Source: Punctularia strigosozonata HHB-11173 SS5 (Eukaryota; Basidiomycota; Agaricomycetes; Corticiales; Punctulariaceae). From it: 64,000 nt of DNA. Of the stretch, positions 22,081 to 35,280 are shown piece by piece. The position numbers were made by a program, and so were the translations under genes. Location of the stretch: assembly GCF_000264995.1 (NCBI RefSeq), contig NW_006767444.1:833252-897251 (forward strand). Reading direction: 5' to 3'. Numbering within the stretch: position 1 is the stretch's first letter; each line of letters starts with the position of its first letter. Below the pieces are notes generated by a model. That model ran no database searches. It saw only the letters and a program-made list of their open reading frames with translations, and was not told where the DNA came from.

Positions 22081-23489
22081 GTGGCCGTCGTTCACCCTCT
22101 CTCGTTGGCATAAGGCAGAGATCTAAGAGGGGCGGTGATGCATCACGTGACGTTACGCATCGCCACCCTTCACGACCGCTTCCGGGGCCGGCAAATAAAC
22201 GCCCCGGACTACCGACCCCGCACAGAGCAAACGGCCCTGTTCCCCACCACATCCTCGTCGCCGTCCTTGGACAAAATAATCATGAACCTTGTCGCAATGC
22301 AGCGTAGCTACCGCTGAACGTGGACTCTGCTAGAGAGCTTACCTGCAAATTTAGTGCCATCAGCTCAGCTTTGATTCTGTCGCCGGCAACGCCAATCACT
22401 CGCGCCCAACATCGACGACCCTGCGCATCGCCATATATCTATGAGCTCGCCAACGCATTACGCGCATATGTATAGATTTTAAGGAAGGAGTTTTTCCTGC
22501 AGCGCAGTGTTCTATCAAACAGCATGATACTTCCGCTCCCTCTCGCGTGGAATTACCCGCCCCGCACAGTCAATCCCGCGCTCCTTCTCATATAGCCAAT
22601 CATCCACATCGACTCACGTCCCTCAGAGACGTAAGTGATCTTCAGTTTCGCGAAGCCGCACTAATAATCCAACAGGAGCCCGTGGGCGACTCCTGAGTTG
22701 ATCAGGGTTTGATCAGGTAGGTAGGTAGGTATATTTCCGGCGCGGTCCCAATAGCGGAACAACCGGTTGCCGCACCGCACGTCAATACGCGCGGCTTGGC
22801 GCACACAGTGCATCCACGGCCCCCGTGAGCTGCTATACAGCCGACACAGGGTTGACGTTGAATCGTTGATCATTGGCCGGGCGATCGGTTTAATTTGCTA
22901 TGCGTTGCCCTCCGGCGGCTATCAGAACTCTCGCTGTCTCTTATCCAACTTGCTTGACCTTGCTCTCACCTGCACGAGCTTCTACGGTGATCATATGAAG
23001 TGTCTCCACTACTGAATTGCTAAGTAGGCACACGGAATTGAAGTTGTCCCAATCATCTGAGGCTGGTGCAATACAAAACAAGGCATCGCTCGCCACTTCG
23101 AGGCTTCTATTAAATTCCGACATTACCCATTCGCTCTACCTGACGAGCTCCTGCGTTTTTACAACTTAAAAGCGGTCATTGGTATGACCAGAGTAAACTG
23201 GCCGCACAGCGGTTGCTCCAAACCCCCAGCCTTCGATATGAATATTGGCTATCGGTTCTGAATTATCCTTGGTTGCCGGCTGCTGCCAGCAGTGTAGGCT
23301 GTAGCAGCGCTCTCGGGAGCCCGTCCATATATGGACACTTACGAGACAATTTAGGATGGATATCACGGGACGTCTCGAGCTCGAGGACCGGGGCACTCAA
23401 TACCAATATTTCATTTCCATCTCGACCGAAGCCAGCGTATCCTGTCCCTCTCGCTTCGACTTCGGTCTTACCTTACGCTCTAGCACTAG
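22081..23489. other. Intergenic region, divergent promoters
   Basis: About 1.4 kb between the divergent VHS-GAT gene and the small gene at 23490. It holds a TCACGTGACG element near 22145 and a short TAGG run near 22715. No gene or mobile element was recognised. Confidence 0.5.
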
Positions 23490-24281
23490 ATGTCCAAAGC
23501 AAAAACCAACAAGGGGAAGAAAGCCGGAGGAGACGTCGAGGCTGACGATGTCAAGTTCTCACAACGTACTGTCAGCAGCGGCGACGAGTCCGGGTTCGTT
23601 CTGCACACTTCCTCTGGCAACTGCGCATATATGCACTCGTTCCCATTCCCTACGGTCGTCATTGATATAATTGACCTGAACACAGACTCACTAATATGAC
23701 AGAGCTGTAGCAGCTGTCGCGAAGCAAATGCAAGGCACGCATTCTTCGTTCCTTTCTTTAGTGTCAAGACTGAGCAATTCCCAATAGTGCATTGGAACAA
23801 GAAGAAGAAGGACAAGGAGGCTCGGTTCATTGAGCTCCTCGAGCAAGAACTTCGTACAACAGTGAGTGTGTCAATCGAGCATATGGTGGACCGGTCTTTA
23901 CCTGACGGTTTAGTTGAAACTCGGTGTTGAAGAGTACTCGGAGTCTGTCGCCGAACTGTAAGGGAATTTGCTAGCGTGCTGTACCGTTGTGAAGCACGGG
24001 TTAACGAAATGCCAAAAAGAGATGGCATATATGCGAATTTTCTTCGCGACTACGCCACAGCGAACGACAACATCCGTGATCTCTGGTCGCAAATTATCGA
24101 TCGGCAGTCCAAGCTGAAGGTAGTCCAATGGCGCCCCGCTACGTGTTATCGCTGACGGCGGCGCTAGGACCTTGTAGTGACTATCGAAAAAGCGCATGTA
24201 CCCCGAGAAAAGCGACGCGAGGAACGTCACGTTCAAGGCATGCTCCTGGCGAGACGCGCATGCAAAGGCAAGCGACGCTGA
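23490..24281 (+). CDS. Unrecognised small coiled-coil protein
   Basis: A probable small multi-exon gene that I do not recognise. The putative start at 23490 opens a lysine-rich segment (MSKAKTNKGKKAGG). A later exon reads NKKKKDKEARFIELLEQELRT. Clean introns follow: GTGAGT...TTTAG ending near 23912, GTAAGG...AAAAAG near 23959-24021, and GTAGTC...GCTAG near 24119-24167. The spliced reading runs LKLGVEEYSESVAEL, then DGIYANFLRDYATANDNIRD, then DLVVTIEKAHVPREKRREER, and ends at TGA 24279-24281. The C-terminal half is predicted helical and highly charged. The first exon-exon junction, with an acceptor near 23701 preceded by CACTAATATGACAG, is unresolved. It is convergent with the GEN1-like gene. 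Confidence 0.5.
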
Positions 24282-24494
24282 TGTGGCATGTATGACGATA
24301 GAACTGAAGGAAGTTCGTCTAGATTATGAGCAAATCGCCGCGACCGTTAGCCAGTCCACCTAATGATCGATGACACGCCCATGAAGATGCGTCTTGGTAG
24401 CTTGTCCTGCCGTTGTCAACTCAGGCCTCACATGTGCTCAGGAACCAATCAATCCATTGAAGCCATCCCTGATAATTCATACGGTAACAAAAGA

Positions 24495-27400
24495 CTAGGT
24501 CAAGTCAATAATATCGGTGTTGCTGTGTGTTCGAGATAGTTTCCCTCTAGCAGGCTGTGAGGAGACAGACGCTTGTGATGCAGCAAAGCTAGCCTCTCTG
24601 GCGATCTTAGCTCGTACACGCGATTTCGCAGCCAGAAGTGGAGGCACGCGGTCTTGCGATCCTGAACTGCGTGTTCGTTGTGTTTCGTTGACGGAGCTAG
24701 GGGCACGCTCCCCGTCACTAGAGGATATTTCAATCACATCTTCACGAGACTTCGACGGCAGTGAAGGCCGAATGTTCGAAGACAGCGGAGAGTGTGACCT
24801 GGTCTTCCCTCCAACAAGGCCTGAGGAGCCTGCAGGGATCATTTGAGGGGAGGTCCGAGAGTTGGAAATCGTCGACTCCGCCGCACTATTTTGTCGGCGA
24901 GAAGTCGCGTTGATTCGAGAGTCCAAGGTCTTTCCCGAATGGCTGTTGCCATCCTCTTCAGGATCCTCGGAGTTGCTAGATAATTCCATATACTCGGTTG
25001 TCTGTCTCTGTGATGTCATCCGACTGGGCTGAGTAGTTCATCAGTAAAAAGAAATAGGTAACCCTGTAAAGCGACCAACCTTGTCAGGCTGAGCGAGAAC
25101 ACCTTTCAATGTTCTCTGCGATCCTCGTGATCCACCCAAGGTTGTGAGCCAATCTATATCGGAGCTTTGCGCTCTTGTTTGCGCTCTTGCCTTGGATGGC
25201 CCTGCGGCGGGAACGGGAAAGAGGTCACGCAGCAGTTGTTTCTTCATAAGTGGATCCGTCGCGGTGATGTGCTTATCTAAGCTCTGCAGTATTCCGGTCG
25301 TGTCCAGATCTGACCCCTCATCTTCTGAGAATTTAGGAGGCGTTGGACGCCGGGCTACGCTCCGCGTGTCATCGGTTTGTGGCTTTCGTACCCGCTTCGA
25401 AGACGGTCCGGCGTCTTTCGACGTGGACGCCCCCTTGACCTTGCCTTTCTTCTTTTCATCTTTGCGTCTCGCGGTTTCCTCCCATTCTGCCACAAGGCCA
25501 GGCTCGGCAAGCCGTACCATACACTCAGGTATCCATACCCGGAAAGGGCTGTCCGGATGGGCGGGAGGTTTCTTGGTCTTATTTTTGCCCTTCGACGTGT
25601 CGTCCTCGTCGTCCTGTATATAGCATCAGCCTCAAGTCAAGTCGATGCGAAGCTAGCTGTGGCCTGACTTCATCTTCATCCTCGGTTACCGCGTTGTCCA
25701 AAGGCGGTCTGATACCCTTGACTCCGGCTCTTGCCATACGCACCAGCTGAGCGGGTGCAACCTCTAAGCGATATTCTAGCACTTTATCTGTGCTTGCGTG
25801 TGTTCGCGAGGAATGAATCTTAATGATAAGTCGGTGGTCATCGCGCTCATCCTCGCTGTCAGATGGGTCTTCTGACCCCGAAAGAGAGGGATGAGTTTGA
25901 AGCTTCGAGTGCGACCTAGAGGGTGGCTCTGGCATATACGTAGCTTGAGGATCAAATATGCACGAACCGACTGGAGGACTCTTGAGACGAGAAATACTTC
26001 GTGATCATCCGTGACGGAGTACCCGGTGGGGGACGACCCGTTGTCCCTTTCTTCTTCGGGGTGCTGGGGATGAACTGTTCCTCGTCGCAGTCATGCTGTG
26101 CAACGCGACCGCGCCGTCGTTTCTGGTTGTCGAGGACCGCCCGTCTGATGATCCTCTGGACTGCGCTCGGCCACAACACGGTTCTGTATCAGGTTGATGT
26201 CAGCTCCGGTCATGAGGTAGTTCGCGGAACGTGAAAAGAAAGAACAGATTGCATGGGTTATTGCACTGACCGAAACCTCTTGATTATGATGTCTTGTACA
26301 CCCCATTCGAAGTACAGTTCACAGATGCCGGCGATTCTGCCAATGTCAGGCTCTCGCGAGAAAGTGAGGGGTGAGGGTACCTTCCCTGTTGCGGATGTCA
26401 AGGTGAAATGACACTACGGACACCCATAATAAGGGTAACTCACCGCACGTTTCGCTAGTGACAGGGTGCGTGTAGTTGAGCAAAACGTCGACGTCCGGGA
26501 ATTTCGACGTGATGAGCTTCGCGACGGACGGTTTCTTCGACTTCATGCGACCCGACTACGGCAGTATTAGCTCGCATAGGGTACGAACACGTAAGACTGA
26601 CTTTGTTGGTCGTGAGTTCTTCACGCAAGCCTACTCTCCACTGCTCAAGCATGTCGTCCAGATTTCGTCTTGCCTCCTCTTCGCCTACCGAAAAATGAGG
26701 GGACTCGCAATTCATCCTCCTTGATCGTGATCGTGAAACTCACCGTAACGCTCACGGTCTTCAACGTAGGCATCAGCTGCAGCCATTAAAGACTCGCCGA
26801 AACCGGCCTTTGCCAAAGCGTGAGCGACGCCTGGTCCACATCCCTGTACGCCGCCTTGATCATAATCCCCGCCCGAGAGTAGGCCAATCAAAATCATTCC
26901 GGGCCGAGTGAGCTGGAAAGGCCCCATAATGTGAGAAAAACGTTGCTAAAGGGAGATAGCAATATGTGCGCCATTTACCTGTATATCCGGATGTTCGGAT
27001 ATGGCCTTCGCTGTGAACACCCGAGAATGCCACCCATCATCCCTTCCATCTGCATTCTTGACGGAATGGGATCGGTTTCCCGACAAGGTTGCGGAGGGAC
27101 TGCGGGAAATTCCGTGTTCAGCATTCTGAGACGTGAATGAAGGACCAAGGGAGACTTGCTTTCTGATAACCGTGGTGGCTCCGAAGAGGAAGTTGTCCAC
27201 GTCGTCGGAGAGGATCGCATCGATTATTCCAACTCGACTGAGGTAAGCCAATTCAGCCTCTGCTTCTCCAGGAGCCTGACGATGTTCGATGCGGAGCTAA
27301 TCAACGATACCGATGCGTACTCACAGTCCTCCACTCAAAACCGAAGGCTTCAATTATATTCTTCATACCTTTGACCATCCAGTGTTCCTTCCCCCCGATC

Positions 27401-27735
27401 CTTTTGCCGCGCTTGACCTTCGGCCGTTGCGGACCGTCGAAGACAAAGACCGGCAGGAATGGGACGGTCATAAGCTTGCAGCAGCGGAAGAACAGGGTAC
27501 GAAGCTCCGGGTTTTCGCCCTCCCTTCCATATGCAGCATGGAAGAACCAGATGGATGCGTCGATCCCTATCCGTAGGCCGCGAGCATCCGGATTGGCGAG
27601 GAAACCGTCGACCACAGCAAGATGGGTCAGAGAACGCAGTGTCCCTGCAGGACTCAGTATCTTTGACCGGGAAGTCAGTGATGCGTCATCAGACGAGTCC
27701 AAGCCACTCACATCCCAGAGGCCGGCGACTCCCAT
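24495..27735 (-). CDS. GEN1: XPG/GEN1-family Holliday junction resolvase
   Basis: A structure-specific nuclease of the XPG/Rad2 family, closest to GEN1/Yen1, which resolves four-way DNA junctions in the nucleus. The start MGVAGLWD is joined by an intron to GTLRSLTHLAVVDGF. The XPG-N part shows GLRIGIDASIWFFHAAYG (catalytic Asp), FVFDGPQRP and KRGKRIGGK. The XPG-I part shows APGEAEAELAYLSRVGIIDA followed by the ILSDDVDNFLFGA acidic residues. The helix-hairpin-helix segment is LIGLLSGGDYDQGGVQGCGP. A C-terminal region (LWPSAVQRIIRRAVLDNQKR and beyond) corresponds to the GEN1 C-terminal domain. A long basic, serine-rich tail with ITKYFSSQESS and a final DIIDLT follows. At least eight introns are present. 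It lies 220 bp downstream of TSC2 on the same strand. Confidence 0.85.
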
Positions 27736-27954
27736 GCTACAGACGCTACAGACGATGCGAAGCTGCGAAAGCCTGCGCGAACTGGAACGCTGCAGCGCGC
27801 CCCTGAGTCGCGTCTCACTTAGCACGTGCTCGTCTCGTGACCGCTTCGATTCAGAATTCTTTTCCTTTCCCACATTATTCAATCTCGATGTGAGAAGTCG
27901 CTGCTGTGGTGAGATACACGATTGTTTTACAGTGTTACTTATACATTTATCCTA

Positions 27955-30900
27955 TCAGTAAAACGCAGAGAAGTCCCGGTACATTTCTTCCCGTAGCAAT
28001 CCTTCCTGAGGTTCCACTTCCGGCTCTGGTGGAGTTGGATCCGGTAATTGGTTTCTGAACCTTTTGATAGCATCGAGACGAGACCTCCAATTCGTCTGCA
28101 CCTCCACCCGATCTTTATCGAAGTTTGTGTCCTTGAAAACAGAGGCAAACCAGTCCCCTAGTAGGCAGATCTGCCGAACCATCAGGGGAAGGCTGTCGGC
28201 CGAGATCAGCTTGAAGTCCCCGACAGGCGAAAATTCCGGCATGCCGTCCGCTCGTTGGACCTTCAGCTTGAAGTACTCCATCTCGTGCAAATTGTTAGAG
28301 TATGCAGCGATAGGGCCCCAAGAGTGCGGTTCGATTACAATGTTCACGAACTGGAACTGGGTTGCGAGCGTGTCGAACTTGTACTCCATGCCTGAATCGT
28401 TCCAGACGATGCGGATGTTGTCGTTGCCAATGTGGGCTTTCTTCTCGTTGCAATCAGGGTCGTCAAGGTGTGTCGGCATGAGCGTAGCGGTATGGAACAG
28501 AATTTGCCCAATGTCGTCCCACCAGGCGTAGGCATATTCACCATGGCGGTCCGGGTCTAGGTTCCCGGCGTATACGTCCATTTGGCCTCGCAGGTTGATC
28601 AGCCGCCCTAAGCCTTCCAGGAAACGGGTGTACGCAGGAGAGCCATGTGTGTTGCGCAGTATCTCCGTTTCGTGCGTCTGGCCTGGCGCGACGTACATGA
28701 TGCCTACTTTGTGCGTGTCAATGACGGGCATGCGTTCCAACGTGCGCACAAGCCGCCCTAATGCAACCTCATCCCGGACGATGGTGCCTCGGTGAACGCC
28801 GTTTATGGCAGGATATGGGGATAGCTGTAGAGGGAAGAACGAGGGATCGATGGCAACGTCTTTTCTACGCTGGGAGGGAGCACTACCCCTCCAGACGTAT
28901 CCTGTCACGGAATCAGGAGGCGGCGGCGTTGGATCATTGTCGTCTTCATTTGATCCACGGAGCACGGGAGCGACCTGTCCCATATGTGAGATGGATTCAT
29001 GGTATATGTCCTATGTCATAACTCACTTCATGAGGCATTGAATCGCCTGTTTCCTCCTGACCAGGTGCGGCAGGAGGACGGAGATCTCTGTTCGCCATGA
29101 AGGCTGCCGGCAGAGAAATCATATCCGGATCAACGTCCCCGGGTCCAACCATCGGCACGTTCGCCGTCCTGCAGAGGAACTTGGTAAAGCCTGAAGGACG
29201 ACGAGCCTCCACCGCGATCCAACCCCTTCTGGGCAATGCTCGAATGGTGATGATGGTGTAACCGAGTAACCACGACTTCTCGGGTAAACTGCGCTCTCCT
29301 GTCCTCTCGGGTTTCATGACAATGTCGTCGAGCACGGAACTTGCTGGGCGGGGATCAGCGCTCGCGTATGTATAACGAGCAAGCCAATCAAAGGCGACCT
29401 CGGTGGATGGATCAATCTCCGTGTTGCCTTCGTTTGCGAGAAGAAGCTGGCGCGTAATGAAACGAATGTGGTGTGGCCTGTCTGGCAGGCTGACGTTCAG
29501 GAACCAGAGGTAAACAAGATAATATGACATGATCCGTAAATGCTGGGCTAGGGCCCAAGAGATCGTAAGGGCAGTGTCGGCCTTCGGGTTATGAGTCTGG
29601 AGATACTGTAGCGCCACTCCGAAAACGAGGCGGAAATCGTCCTGGGTTAGATTAGCGTGCAATTTGGGGAGGGAGCCTACAATGGATAGGAAATTGATGA
29701 TATGAACGGCCATCTCGGGATTAGACATGATTTGAGATAATTTTTCGAATATTTGCGTGAGGTATCTTGTCATACTTGACGTAAACTCGAAGGCTGCCAG
29801 GGATAGGGCGTGAAGGCAACACTTGATGGTCGCCATCTGGCCTGTGACTGTCAGTCCTTCCTGCAGGACTTCGACCAGCATATGTTGTTGCTTTATGGTG
29901 AAACATCGCCGGTACGAGATCAGGATGGATAACGTGTGGTATGCGAGCCCCTGGGCGTCTCCAGCCTTGAGGCCAGGTGGCCAGGACTCCACCGCTGTTC
30001 CAAGAGTTCGTTGCGAGAGGCCCCTGCACAGCGCGTTGAGGATATCGGATATAACGCCGCGAGATCTTGGACCGCAGAACAGATGCTTGTTGCCGAGCTG
30101 GACCGGAAAGTGGCAGAGAACGTACGACAGTATCTCCCAGTCCTTCTCGTTTTCGATAATGGTCAACAAGACTGAGAGGTACTTGGACGTCGGGAGCAGT
30201 GCCCGCATTTCTGGACCGTCCGGATCGTAGGCACTGAGCTTCTCGCTCGCCGTGTCCATATCCGTGATCGAGAACGGGGGTGACTCCGGATACATCCAAA
30301 GGGGTTCTCTGGGCTTCGGAGGCAACCTTGGTGCAGGCAGCGGATGCGTAGATGCTCTAGAGCGACTACGACTGCCTGTTGAGACCGAACTTGGTTGCGT
30401 CCCACGCCCACGCGAAGCCCTTCGGTCTTCCCTGTTCGCCACGCGAGCACGCGCTGGACGGCTATCCGCTTCGTCCTTTGACGTTGAAGTTGTCACTTCG
30501 GCAATTTCTGACGGTGTGCGCGCTGTGCGCCCAATGAAGCCGGCGAGAGTCCGGATGTGACCATCCTTGTCATAACGGCGCTTCACGTAGTATAAGCGGT
30601 GATCACGATCCGCGCGAAGCCGCATCAAGAACTGCAGGACGGCGATCCTCGCCGAAGAGCATCCAGTTCCGTTCTTCAGGACGTCCAAGAGGATATTGTA
30701 AACCCTGACGGCCATCTTCAGGTTTTGATCCGAGAGAACGTGTGGGGTGAAGGCCAGCTGACTGAAAACGGACACCAAGGCCGCCACAGCCAGAACTGAT
30801 CGAGGTAAAATTGGCGGAGGCGTGGGCGGCGTCAGCGGTTCGTCGACCGACTGTGAGGGTGCGGCAGAGGGCGGGACGTTGGGGGGATTAACGAACGACG

Positions 30901-33269
30901 AGATGCGAGACATAACCAGCGCCATTGACTGCGCTGGTTGATATTCACTTGGTGAGCGGGTCGGGATCGGGCTCGACACGCTGGTGGGCAAGGTGGTTGG
31001 AAAGACTTCAGCAGGAGGCCTTCCGGGCTCGGACGCGAAGGCAACGATAACCTGCAAGAATTCCTCGCCGTCGGGAAGCGATTCCGCTTCTTCATCTGCC
31101 TCCGATTTCTCTACAGTCCTGCGTACAACGACGTCTGCCATTATACACCAGACCATGCCACCGTCATCGTCGCTGGCGTCCTCACGATGCAGGTACTCGG
31201 TCCAGAATTGAAGAATGACGTCCGCCAGAGGCCGCCTGTAGATCGAGATATCTTTCACCGCTGCATATACCGCATGGAGCGTCTTCATCACCTCCGCCCG
31301 TGTCAACGAACGATCTGAGCCATACAGAGTGGACTTGCTTAAGAGCATACCCCAGTTCTCGAGCCAGTCGATGGAGGTGGGTGACAACATTTGATTCGCA
31401 AGCATGAGCGACGGCAGCTTGGATGTATCCTCGTCCGAAAGATGTTCGGCGATGGACAACATGATCACGAAAAGCGGGGGATTCAGCGTGATAGTAGCCG
31501 GATCACAGGCTAGAATCGAGCACAGCGTGCGGAGGAATGCCGTCGGTGCAAGCCTTGGTTGTGCAAGAGGAAGCGTAACTGGAGAAGCTTCTTCTAGCCT
31601 ATCTATTCATCAGTTTCGTATCGTCGCGACTAACAGAACATACATACCGCATTCGAGGTACAGCGAGAACAAGGCTCTGCAGGAGCATTGCCAACGTCCT
31701 GGATTCCTCCTCATCAAGCGCTTCATCGTCCTGTCTCTGCTCGTGCTCCGAGAATGCGTCTTTGACGATCCCAGCTACTTCGTCCAGAATGGGGTCCAAC
31801 TCGCGCACATCAATTCCGGAGTTGATCCATGCCTCGGTCGCGGAGCAGAGCACACCACTCCATTTCTCAGGATCCCATGTGAACGGGGATTCTTCTTCGA
31901 TCGGGGCAGATAAAGCCGGCTCCAAACCATCAGAATAGTATCCCGCTCCCTGCAACTGGTAGGAGCGGGTCAGACGGTTCAACAAGTGTTGACGTACGTG
32001 GACCCGTACGGTCCTGAATGCACCCAGGGAGATCTGAATAGCCTCATGTATATCTGCATTCGGGTCTGATGGTGGATGCAACTGTTGCTTGAGCGCTTGG
32101 AAGAACGCAAAATAATGTCTACCGGAGAACATGGCGTCCAAAATTTCCGTTATCCTGCGCTCCAGAGTGGAAGGCGGCTGACGCTGACTTGCAGCTGACG
32201 ACAACGTCGGAAGAGGCGACGCATAGTGGGCCAATGCACGGAAGAGAGTCGGTAGCACGGCATCGAATGGGATGGCCGATAATTCTTCAAGCTTCGGCCT
32301 GAGGATGGTGAGATACATCTGGATTGCGAAGTCTACCGCGGTCTTCGCGACGTTGCCCGAAGGAAGAGGTGCAGGGGAGACCGAAGAGGCCGCAGTCAGA
32401 AGCGATGTGGAGGAAGGGTGACGTCGGTGGCCGAAGGATGGACGGACAGGTGTGCTACTAGAAGACGTGGGATCGGGAGTAGGCGAGGATAATGAGACGG
32501 TGGAGGAGAAGTGGCTATCGTCCTGAACACTGAGGGCCTGCTGGATGAGTTGTTCGAAGAACGAAAGGAGGTGGCGCGTATCCTCCTCGCTGATACGAGA
32601 CGCAAATGTTGTTCGTGACGAAAGTCCGGAAAGAAAGTCAGCGATGTCGTTCAAACTGTGCTGACGTTCGTGGATGTCCGCTCCCGTAGGGTTTTCCAGA
32701 AGGCCATCAAATGCCCCTTGTAACCAACCCGTGAGCAAGCGTACGATGTGCGTCTCGGCTCCAGTGGTTGACGAATCTGCCCTTGTGAGCGCAGACAACG
32801 CCCTTAGTCGAGGAGCCCACAGCTCTTCCGACCAGTCCGGCTTGATGTCAAGGAGCACTAGATGCGTCCACCAGTCAGACGTAGTCAAAGACGAGCTGCC
32901 GCTGTTCGTCCAATACGCGGCTAGAATGTCGAACCCTGCTACTTGGAACGCGGCGGGTGATTCGATCGCACAAAGTCCGCCGAGGACAGGGTTCAACGTG
33001 GCTGGCCGAGGCATGGGCGTGTGCGTAGGGAGCAGCTCCGCCAGAGATCGAGCATAGGGAAGCGATGCGACATGAGGTGGTGTAAGCTCCTCGATCAATT
33101 CCTCGACTGTCAGGGCGGCGGACGGCGGAGGTGCATACGGCGTCGATACCGGTTCTGCGGGCCTGCCCTTTCGCCAGTTGCTGAGGGTGTGAAGAATAGG
33201 ATTCGACGCGACGGATGTCTGCGCTCTTGGTCTTTGTCTGATGTTATCTGTATCTTGCAATGAAGGCAT
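27955..33269 (-). CDS. TSC2: Tuberin, Rheb GTPase-activating protein
   Basis: The tuberin subunit of the TSC complex, which accelerates GTP hydrolysis by Rheb and so restrains TORC1. The N-terminal exon (31599-33269, start MPSLQDTDNIRQ) and the following segment form the HEAT-like tuberin N-terminal region. The middle exon (28997-31468) includes the tuberin-type helical domain. The C-terminal exon holds the Rap/Ran-GAP domain: LPVIDTHKVGIMYV-like PVIDTHKVGIMYVAPGQ, then HIGNDNIRIVWNDSG near 28420, which carries the asparagine thumb (NDNI) of this GAP class, then FVNIVIEPHS. Introns lie at about 31599 (GTATGT...ATAG) and 28987-29035 (GTGAGT...GACAG). The product is about 1,700 residues, close to human tuberin. 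Its start is divergent from the UBL-WLM gene, 631 bp away. Confidence 0.88.
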
Positions 33270-33900
33270 TCGATGCTATACGAGTTGAACGATCGTCTGT
33301 GCTGCCGCGCAACCTCCGGTCAGGGGTCAAAGGAGGAGAACAAGAAGAGCGAATGCTTACCCCAGTGTCCCAATCGCATTTATCTCAAGCGTCCAGCACC
33401 GTCCCGACAGTGTGCTCAGCGCAGCAGTGGCAACAATACTCGAGGTAGTAGGCTGAAAGACGCGCGACTGACACGAGAGTACGACGCGGTGCATACTACA
33501 TGGGCGCCTATTTACATACTCTCAGCACCAACTCAAGATAACGCCGCCCCCACAGAACTAGGCCCGAAATTAACGATCGAATGCTATTAATGATCGAATG
33601 CTATTTGCGCAATCGGATCTTCGGTTCTCCAGACCTCCGACCACTGTTGCACTTCCCCGAGAAGATTGCATATTTACACACGACAGCGCTCAGTTTACGT
33701 TCACAAGAATTCATGTACTGTTATCGCAGGGGAGCTGCTGTGATCTACAGTATCAGCTGGCAGCCTCGGTTTGAGCAGGGACAGGCGAGGCCGAACGCCA
33801 CGGCAGGTGACACCGAGGCGCTCGCCTTACTCATTCCCATGATGACTGAACGCATTACGCGTCCAGTTTCGATCCTCCCTTCGACCAGCAGTCTTCCTGA
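33270..33900. promoter_or_regulatory. Divergent TSC2 / UBL-WLM intergenic region
   Basis: 631 bp of non-coding DNA between two divergent start codons, so it must hold both promoters. No specific regulator site could be supported. Confidence 0.45.
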
Positions 33901-35110
33901 ATGGCAAACGACACATCAAACGGATCGTTGAAGTTCACCGTTTCTCATCGAGGACAGACCTACAGCATCACAGAATCTCCAGAAACAACGTTGACGTCCC
34001 TCCAAGCACGCCTCGAGGAACTGACGTCAGTCCCTCCTCCTCAACAGAAGCTACTATACAAGTAAGTCGTCGTGCTGTTGCGTGTTCCACCACCCACTCA
34101 CAGAGAACATCGTGCATCAGGGGCAAGAAAGCTTCATCCGCTTCCCCTTCCGAAGTGACGTTGTCGGCCGCGGGCATCAAAGATGGCACGAGGATTCAAA
34201 TGCTCGGGTCGACCGCAGACGAGATCGGCGGCCTCCATGCGGTAGAGAATGAACAGAGGAGGAAGGATAAGATTATGCGCGAGCGTGCGTTGAAGGCACC
34301 CGCAAAGGTCTGGCCATCGGATGCACCTCTTCTACGTACCCGTACTGACATTCCTCAGGTTCGCTCGACTGGATCGGCCTCCAGCTCCTCCCTCCAGTAC
34401 CGCTTCCACCGACTCGAACCGCTCCAGCACCTTCCCAAACCCGCGGAAGCGCTCTCGCTGCTGACTCGGCTGTCGACGGATCCAGCGATCCAACATATCA
34501 TGCAGAAGCACCATTTCAGCGTTGGGCTCCTGACCGAACTCGCACCGCACGAACAACCACATCTCCTGGGCCTCAACGTCAATGCCGGTCAAGCCATCAA
34601 GCTGCGGTTACGGACCGACAGATACGATGGGTTCAGGACGTATAATGAGGTGCGGCGTGTGCTTTGCCACGAGCTCACGCACAACGTATGGGGCGATCAT
34701 GACGATAATGTACGTCCGCCCATCTACGTGCGCGCGAAGCATGTTCTCATGGTCTTCCATAGTTCAAAGAGTTGAATTCCAAGCTGAATCGCGAAGTGGC
34801 AGAATTCGAACAGTGAGTGGTGTATGCAGCATGAAGTGCACACGTATACTCATAGGTCCATTCTAGAGATCGACGAGACGGAACACATACTCTTTCAGGC
34901 ATCACCGACGCATTCCAGCCTTCTTCCGAGCTTGAAGCAGAGGCTCAAACCTACGTCCTCGGTGGTGCTAGCTCAAGCGTACCTACACTTCATGAATCCC
35001 CGGAAGACCGCCGTCAACGCATCCTCAACGCGACGATGGCCCGTCTCCACAAAGAGGACGAAGAGTTAGAGCAAAGCTGCGGCACCGCCGGTCCGGCTTC
35101 TCATTCGTGA
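33901..35110 (+). CDS. UBL-WLM metalloprotease (Wss1-like)
   Basis: A ubiquitin-like domain fused to a WLM zinc metalloprotease domain, related to Wss1/Spartan-type enzymes that digest DNA-protein crosslinks and SUMO/ubiquitin conjugates. The UBL (33901-34195) runs from SLKFTVSHRGQTYSITES through ETTLTSLQARLEELT to LSAAGIKDGTRIQMLG. The WLM domain follows (34300-34800), with LNVNAGQAIKLRLRTD, DGFRTYNEVRRVLCHELTHN and WGDHDDN, the HELTH-x6-H zinc site. Introns are at 34062-34117, at about 34708-34763 (GTACGT...CCATAG) and at about 34812-34867 (GTGAGT...TTCTAG). With the last acceptor the C-terminus reads DRRDGTHTLSGITDAF to ASHS, stop 35108-35110. An alternative acceptor 11 bp upstream opens another frame that fits the family less well. 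Confidence 0.85.
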
Positions 35111-35280
35111 TGACCTTCCCAACCCACACATCCTATCGTACTCATTTTTTTTTCACCGGACTCAGGGACTGTTGTAGCATACAATTCCCGGAGCAGCTAC
35201 TGTAGTGCATTAATAATACAGGTGCAAAGCTAAAATCCAAATCATTGCAATCGACAAACAATCAAAAGCTATATCGAATC

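Noticed and set aside
21439-22095. 218-residue minus-strand open frame as a separate gene
   Set aside because: It overlaps the VHS-GAT exon in another frame. The translation is Arg/Pro/Ser-rich, as expected from the GC-rich alternate frame.
22705-22735. Tetranucleotide GTAG run as a regulatory repeat
   Set aside because: Only about four copies, and no sign of function beyond a short microsatellite.
23486-24028. 180-residue minus-strand open frame
   Set aside because: Antisense to the small plus-strand gene, which has good splice sites and a continuous spliced reading. The minus frame has no recognisable domain.
34868-35069. Alternative C-terminus of the WLM protease using the upstream acceptor
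   Set aside because: It ends in a Ser/Arg-rich frame. The acceptor 11 bp later gives the frame with GGASSSVPTLHESPEDRRQR, which fits WLM-family tails better.
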